A stretch of DNA of 64,000 nt, taken from the NCBI GenBank assembly GCA_003313425.1, contig NHZP01000026.1:434001-498000 (forward strand), read 5' to 3'. The position numbers and the translations under genes were made by a program. The DNA comes from Pseudopyrenochaeta lycopersici (lineage: Eukaryota > Ascomycota > Dothideomycetes > Pleosporales > Pseudopyrenochaetaceae). Shown piece by piece: positions 59,504 through 64,000 of this stretch. How positions within the stretch are numbered: the first letter of the stretch is position 1; every line of letters starts with the position of its first letter. The notes beneath the pieces are model-generated. The model had not been told where the DNA came from, ran no database searches, and was given only the letters and a program-made list of their open reading frames with translations.

Positions 59504-60210
59504 GATTCCAGGCGTCAAAAAGCGTCTTTCCCCCAACGAAGAGCGCAAGACCAGAGAAAGGCAAAGAGAACGCGAAAACGAACTAAAGGAGATTTGCAAG
59601 GCGGGCTATGGCTTGAATATGAGGTTCACAAAGGCCAAGCTCCTAGCCATAACCGCAGGGAATTATGCTGGACACTGGCTCGAGGGGCAAATCAGGGAGC
59701 GAATGATATGGGGGGACCGACCCTGTTCTTGCCCCTCCCGGCAAGTGCGATCAGCAAGCGCGCCGCCCCATTCGGGGAAGCAGCTACATTTGCGCCCCTC
59801 CCGCGGCTCATCCAGAGCCCATCTTGCGCCTATCTTGCACACCCCACAGCGCGTGCACGGTTGGGGGAGGGAACTAACGGGCCTCAGCTACCCGCTTAGT
59901 ATGCCATGGCCGTTCGGCTGCATACACTATTCTCTGTATGGTGTGCTTGAATAAAGATGATGCTGATGTGTAAGCATATTTAAATCACACGTAGTATAAA
60001 GGCCGCCGCAGGATCAGTGGAGCAATGAGGCCCATTTTCTTAATCAGAACAGAGCTGCGGACTACTTTCAGCCCCGGCAAAAACGCCTCGCAATGCAAAC
60101 GCTCAAAATGTCAGAAAGACTAAAACTGGCACGGCCCATGCAATATACACAGCAAGGATGTAGCAACGCATGAACAGAGAGATTGTACCAGGCCAATTGA
60201 CAACCCAACT
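59504..60210. other. Intergenic
   Basis: About 710 bp: promoter of the MFS gene and 3' flank of MET2. The part 59700-59860 is GC-rich with many GGGG/CCCC runs, which might include carbon-repressor sites; none is certain. No gene is seen. Confidence 0.4.
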
Positions 60211-61842
60211 TCATCCCAAAAAAGATTTGACGGCTCCACCAACGTTCTCAAGGTCGAGCAGGAAGGTATCGTGGCCAAACAAACTCTTCTCCTCGCCCAG
60301 CTCGATATGTGTAACGTTCTTGTTTCCTGTGCGCTGAAGCGTGGTCGCAATCTCACGTTGCTGCCAGGCGGGGAAAAGGATATCGCTTGCAACACCCATG
60401 ACTAGCGCTGGAGTATTTGCCAACGGTTTAAGCCCAGCCACTAAATCGGCTGGCGGCTCGGGTGTAGCCACTGCGCCATTCGCATCAACATCTGCAGGCT
60501 GTTCTTTCTCTTCGTAGGGCTTATCTGGGAGTGTCAAGCTGCAGACATCGCTACTGGTGTCAGTGTCAATAACACTGCCGTCGAGATATGCCTGCAGCTT
60601 CCCACTGTTCGCCTTTCGCACTTCGTTAATTCGGTTGCGATGCTCTTGCCCAAGATCAAAGAGATCCATGGCCTTCGAGACATAAAGCAAACTGTTTGGG
60701 TCGTATTCAAGACACCACTTTTCCCCAGCGTGGTCAAGATATGTCTCAATGAGGAAGTCTGGGCAAAGAGCTGGTGGCCGCGACGGATCTGCACGTCGTC
60801 GACCGAATCGCATCTCCCATTCCGGACCACTTCGATACGTGACTGTAGCAATCTCACGAGCCAGCTTCATGCCGCCGTGTGGGGGAATACCGTCATAGTA
60901 AAAGCCACGTGCCCAATTGGGGTCCATCATAAGGACTGTATCTACATTAGCGAACACATCACAGCACTACTCTAGTCTTGCGTCCTCACCTTGTCTTTGT
61001 GTGTGCCTCATGGCAATACTGTATGGGTGGCTGCGCGCACAGCCGCTGATACTAACAATGCGACCTACGCGTTCAGGGAACAAAGTTCCAGCCGCAAGAC
61101 TCTGCATACCCCCCATGCTAGATCCAACGCTTGCATATAGCTTTCCGATGCCTAGGTTGTCCAGTAGCCGGAATTGCGCGCGTACCATATCCTCCATTGT
61201 CAAAATAGGGAACCTCGTCGCGTATCGCTCGCCATTCGCAGGGTCTATCGAAGACGGTCCCGTTGAACCATAACAGCCTCCTATCACATTCGTGCAGATG
61301 ACGTAGTATTTGTCGGTGTCTAGTGGCCGTCCAGGCCCAATAAACTTCTCCCACCACCCTGGTTTGGCATTTGTCTCTGTGCTATGTGCATGGCTCGACG
61401 CCGACAATCCAGTATGTAGTAGGATCGCATTGCTCTTGCTTGTGTTCAAGTTCCCCCATGTCTCATACGCGATATTGAACTCGGGCAATATGCCGCCCCA
61501 ATCTAGGAGGATGGGCTGTCGCGAATGGAAGTTTAGGGTATGGCCGGAGGTATACGACGGTTCAGGCCCAGAAAGCGACCGTTTCGAGAGGGAAGCCGAG
61601 CGAGACTCGTGGGCGTCAAGACACGGAAACGACAGGGCAGGATTCGTCGATTCAGCGTCGTGGAATTTGGCTGTATGATGGGCTTTACGTGGCGACTGTT
61701 GGTGTATTTTCCGAATAGCTTGATTTGATTGTCGTCTTGCAAACAGCAATGAAGGCTGCGTGAAGCTCTTTGCGTGGCATTGTACAGTTGGTGATGGTCG
61801 CGATACACGCGCAATGGCAAGCATGCTGCGAGTGACGCTCAT
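60211..61842 (-). CDS. MET2: Homoserine O-acetyltransferase
   Basis: Exons are 61842-60990 and 60941-60211. The 48-bp intron (GTGAGG...TGTAG) joins RHTQRQ to [10 protein letters not shown] in frame; 527 aa. The enzyme transfers acetyl from acetyl-CoA to homoserine, the first committed step to methionine. The alpha/beta-hydrolase fold is clear: the nucleophile Ser in [24 protein letters not shown] as oxyanion strand, a late Asp in [15 protein letters not shown] and His in [10 protein letters not shown]. The first ~60 residues are basic and Ser-rich, possibly a mitochondrial signal, which is inference. An insert between [16 protein letters not shown] and [14 protein letters not shown] (Glu/Pro-rich) fits fungal enzymes. 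A CACGTG element lies at 62213-62218, 0.37 kb upstream. Confidence 0.95.
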
Positions 61843-63508
61843 AGCTGACAGTCGCGCCCACAGCCCTCGCGACAAAGAGTGTGGAAGTTTAAGAAAGTGG
61901 GGACATTGTGTAGTAGCTCCATGACGACGCTACGCACTGATTATTAACGGGCTGCACCGATGTCGAAAAAGTGAAGAGAATGGGGACACCTTTGGACCCA
62001 ATAACGTCGCGAGGAGATTGCGTGCTTGCCTCGACCGAGCGGTTCGCCTCATCCCGTTTTTGGACCGCAGCAGCAGACATTGGACTTTCCGATTACCAAA
62101 ATTCCATCACGACTGGATATCTTCTGTTCGCCATATCGCAGTATTTTACTACAATCTCACCAGGGGCTTTTGGCTATTCTCCTGCTCAATTCAGCGCTCA
62201 GCATAACGACTCCACGTGAGTTGCAGCGCCAGAATTTCGAGCAGAAGCTCCAGGAGCCCTTTTACTTTCGACAGTATCGTCAGTCTGCAGTGCATGCATA
62301 AATTACTGCTCCGTACTTTCTACCTTGGATGCTCACTTGCTTTTCAGCACGGTGGGCGCACCCTTTTCAAACAGCGTTTCAGGTTTGCGTTTCCCAGCGG
62401 GTACTATTTTAGCTTCCGTTTCGACAAGATCGCTAGTAGCTGTGCCCTAGGCCGTGATTGTGACTGGTCATGTAAAGCAGCAGAACGAGAATCTTGGGCG
62501 ATTGCATAAATGTTTCGTCTTTGATCAAGATATTGACACTGGCGTGCTCTTATAGTGTACTTGCCAGCCTTGGCTTGTGGTGGAATCTAATGATTCAACA
62601 ACCAGCGACCCAGCCTAAAGACATATGAGATATCATTGGATTTAAGCACACAAATTCCACAATGATTTGATGTACACACTTGATCGAGCGGGGCGACAAC
62701 TATGTCCTTATAATGTACCCGGTTTCATAGGAGGTGACGAACGTCGAGACCACGTTGAGTGCAGCTGTTCCACAGTTCAAAGTCCTGTTTAATCTCCTCG
62801 CTAGAAACTGCAAAATCCTCATTGTATCAGAAATGCCATCCTTGTGCCTTATAAGTTCTTAGCCATGTGTACTACGCGCACAAACAGCTAAACTCCGTGG
62901 TGCTGCCTGAGGACTCTGGCATGAGACACGACTGATCCCCTGACCAAGAGACGGACGTTTGAGAGAAGCAGCTAATTTTGGAACGCCAGGAATTGCCTCC
63001 CGCCGTCTGCAGCGATGTTGCTAGAAGAAGTTTGTAATGCAGGCGGGATTCGGCTTGACTCATGGATGGGATGGCAAAGTAGGTGAGCTGCAGGGACTAA
63101 ATGTCATCAAGTGAGGTTGTTGCGCAAGAAGCTTGGAAAGTCGAGGCTTGTGCACGGGGCATCATATCTCACCTCCGTGGTCCAAGTTCCTGGCCGGCGT
63201 CACCACTCTGCGACGTTCACGCTTGTCCTTGCCTGTACTGCGTTTGCGCGTGATACCCCAGTTTGTCCTGAGTTATAGTGCGGCGTCGACAAGCTCCATT
63301 CCCCCTGGTTCACCTTCGGCCTGCGTACCTGTTGAGCCCTGACCAGACGAAACACCTACGACCCCCTCTTCGCAACAACCTTTCTCCCGCCGCGACCCGT
63401 CCTTCCAGTGAATGTTCCTCCCGTGCTAAATACGCCGCTTGTCTCTTTTGCCCCTCTCCGCTGCGTACACGGCGCATTAAGGCGCGCGAAGCCGGATACC
63501 TCCCCCGA
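61843..63508. other. Divergent intergenic region
   Basis: About 1.67 kb between MET2 (left) and the Cdc4-like gene (right). CACGTG at 62213-62218 could bind a Cbf1-type factor in the MET2 promoter. The last ~350 bp are C-rich and probably the 5' leader of the right-hand gene. No additional gene is seen. Confidence 0.4.
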
Positions 63509-64000
63509 ATGAGCAATCAGTCCCCACCCGCCGTCATGGAGCACGATGACTACTTCGCTCCTCAACGCGACAGCCAGCACCCTTCGAGTGTGCAGATTGA
63601 GGACTCAGACACAGACATGGCCGCGTCTGCGACCGCATCGTCTTCTCGAGTAGCCATGTTCAACTCGCCAACCGCCCACCCCCGAAAGCCAAGTAGGATG
63701 TCGCGCTCAGGAGCTCCACGACCTATAATCACACCCACAAGTCCTCTGAGTTCGACTATACCGCACAATCTCCTCCCTTCAGCGCCCGCCTCCCCGCCCA
63801 CCCCTGCGCCGAGTCCTACACCCACCCAGAGAGCGCCCGACTGGAGCACTGCAGCCGAGCATGAAGACTCACACATAAAGAGCATACGGGCACATTTCAG
63901 CGACATGAACAGGGCAGAACGACTGCGACTTCTTGGAGAACTACTCAATCTGTGCGACAGCCAGGAGTTGAGTTTCGTTGCTGAATTTGTCAGCCCGAGG
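63509..64000 (+). CDS. N-terminus of a Cdc4-type F-box/WD40 protein (3' partial)
   Basis: The frame is open from ATG 63509 to the window edge (164 codons); a second ATG lies nine codons later. The first ~115 residues are Ser/Pro/Thr-rich. The end (HIKSIRAHFSDMNRAERLRL, then LGELLNLCDSQELSFVAEFV and SPR) matches the helix that precedes the F-box in Cdc4/Pop1/SconB-type proteins, where SPxLKRDF would follow. These proteins are substrate receptors of SCF ubiquitin ligases. The F-box and WD repeats lie outside the window, so the paralogue cannot be told. Confidence 0.6.
   Translation, partial: MSNQSPPAVMEHDDYFAPQRDSQHPSSVQIEDSDTDMAASATASSSRVAMFNSPTAHPRKPSRMSRSGAPRPIITPTSPLSSTIPHNLLPSAPASPPTPAPSPTPTQRAPDWSTAAEHEDSHIKSIRAHFSDMNRAERLRLLGELLNLCDSQELSFVAEFVSPR

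Overview
The window reads as nuclear DNA of a filamentous ascomycete (Pezizomycotina), most likely a dothideomycete. The genes are interrupted by many short GT-AG introns, mostly 46-75 bp with a few of 100-180 bp. Orthologues are typical of moulds, and the intergenic spaces are about 0.3-3.6 kb. Twenty-two main protein genes are supported, plus one regulatory upstream ORF. All gene models were built by hand from splice signals and checked for reading-frame continuity. Two genes run off the window, one at each end.

Region 1-11.9 kb is housekeeping: a Ysp2/Lam-type sterol-transfer protein (GRAM + VASt, partial), an MIT-like/coiled-coil protein that may be Atg38, the small subunit of arginine-specific carbamoyl-phosphate synthase (CPA1), and a secreted GH3 beta-glucosidase. 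The CPA1 leader holds a 24-residue arginine attenuator peptide uORF split over three exons, the middle one only 13 nt. This is the best regulatory find in the window.

Region 12-23 kb is accessory-like and gene-poor. It has two divergently transcribed secreted proteins of unknown function, an F-box-like/ankyrin protein, a 43-bp-arm inverted repeat, and two diverged copies of a short repeat that look like element relics. Region 23-32 kb holds CDC42, a large disordered/coiled-coil protein and a Ser/Thr kinase.

Region 32-37 kb holds a TPR-kinase fusion with nearly identical 126-bp TPR units, then 2.8 kb without a convincing gene. Region 37-47 kb has a GH17 glucanase-like wall protein, dihydroxy-acid dehydratase (ILV3), a small secreted Gly/Asn-repeat protein with a Kex2-type site, a Pic2-like mitochondrial carrier and a conserved-looking 139-aa protein.

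Region 47.8-64 kb has a 2,509-aa USP9X/FAF-like deubiquitinase in seven exons, the RNase P/MRP subunit POP3, an MFS sugar-type transporter, homoserine O-acetyltransferase (MET2), and the start of a protein resembling the N-terminus of Cdc4-type F-box/WD40 proteins.

CPA1, ILV3 and MET2 serve arginine, branched-chain and methionine synthesis, but they lie far apart and do not form a cluster. No rRNA, tRNA, CRISPR array or intact transposon was recognised.
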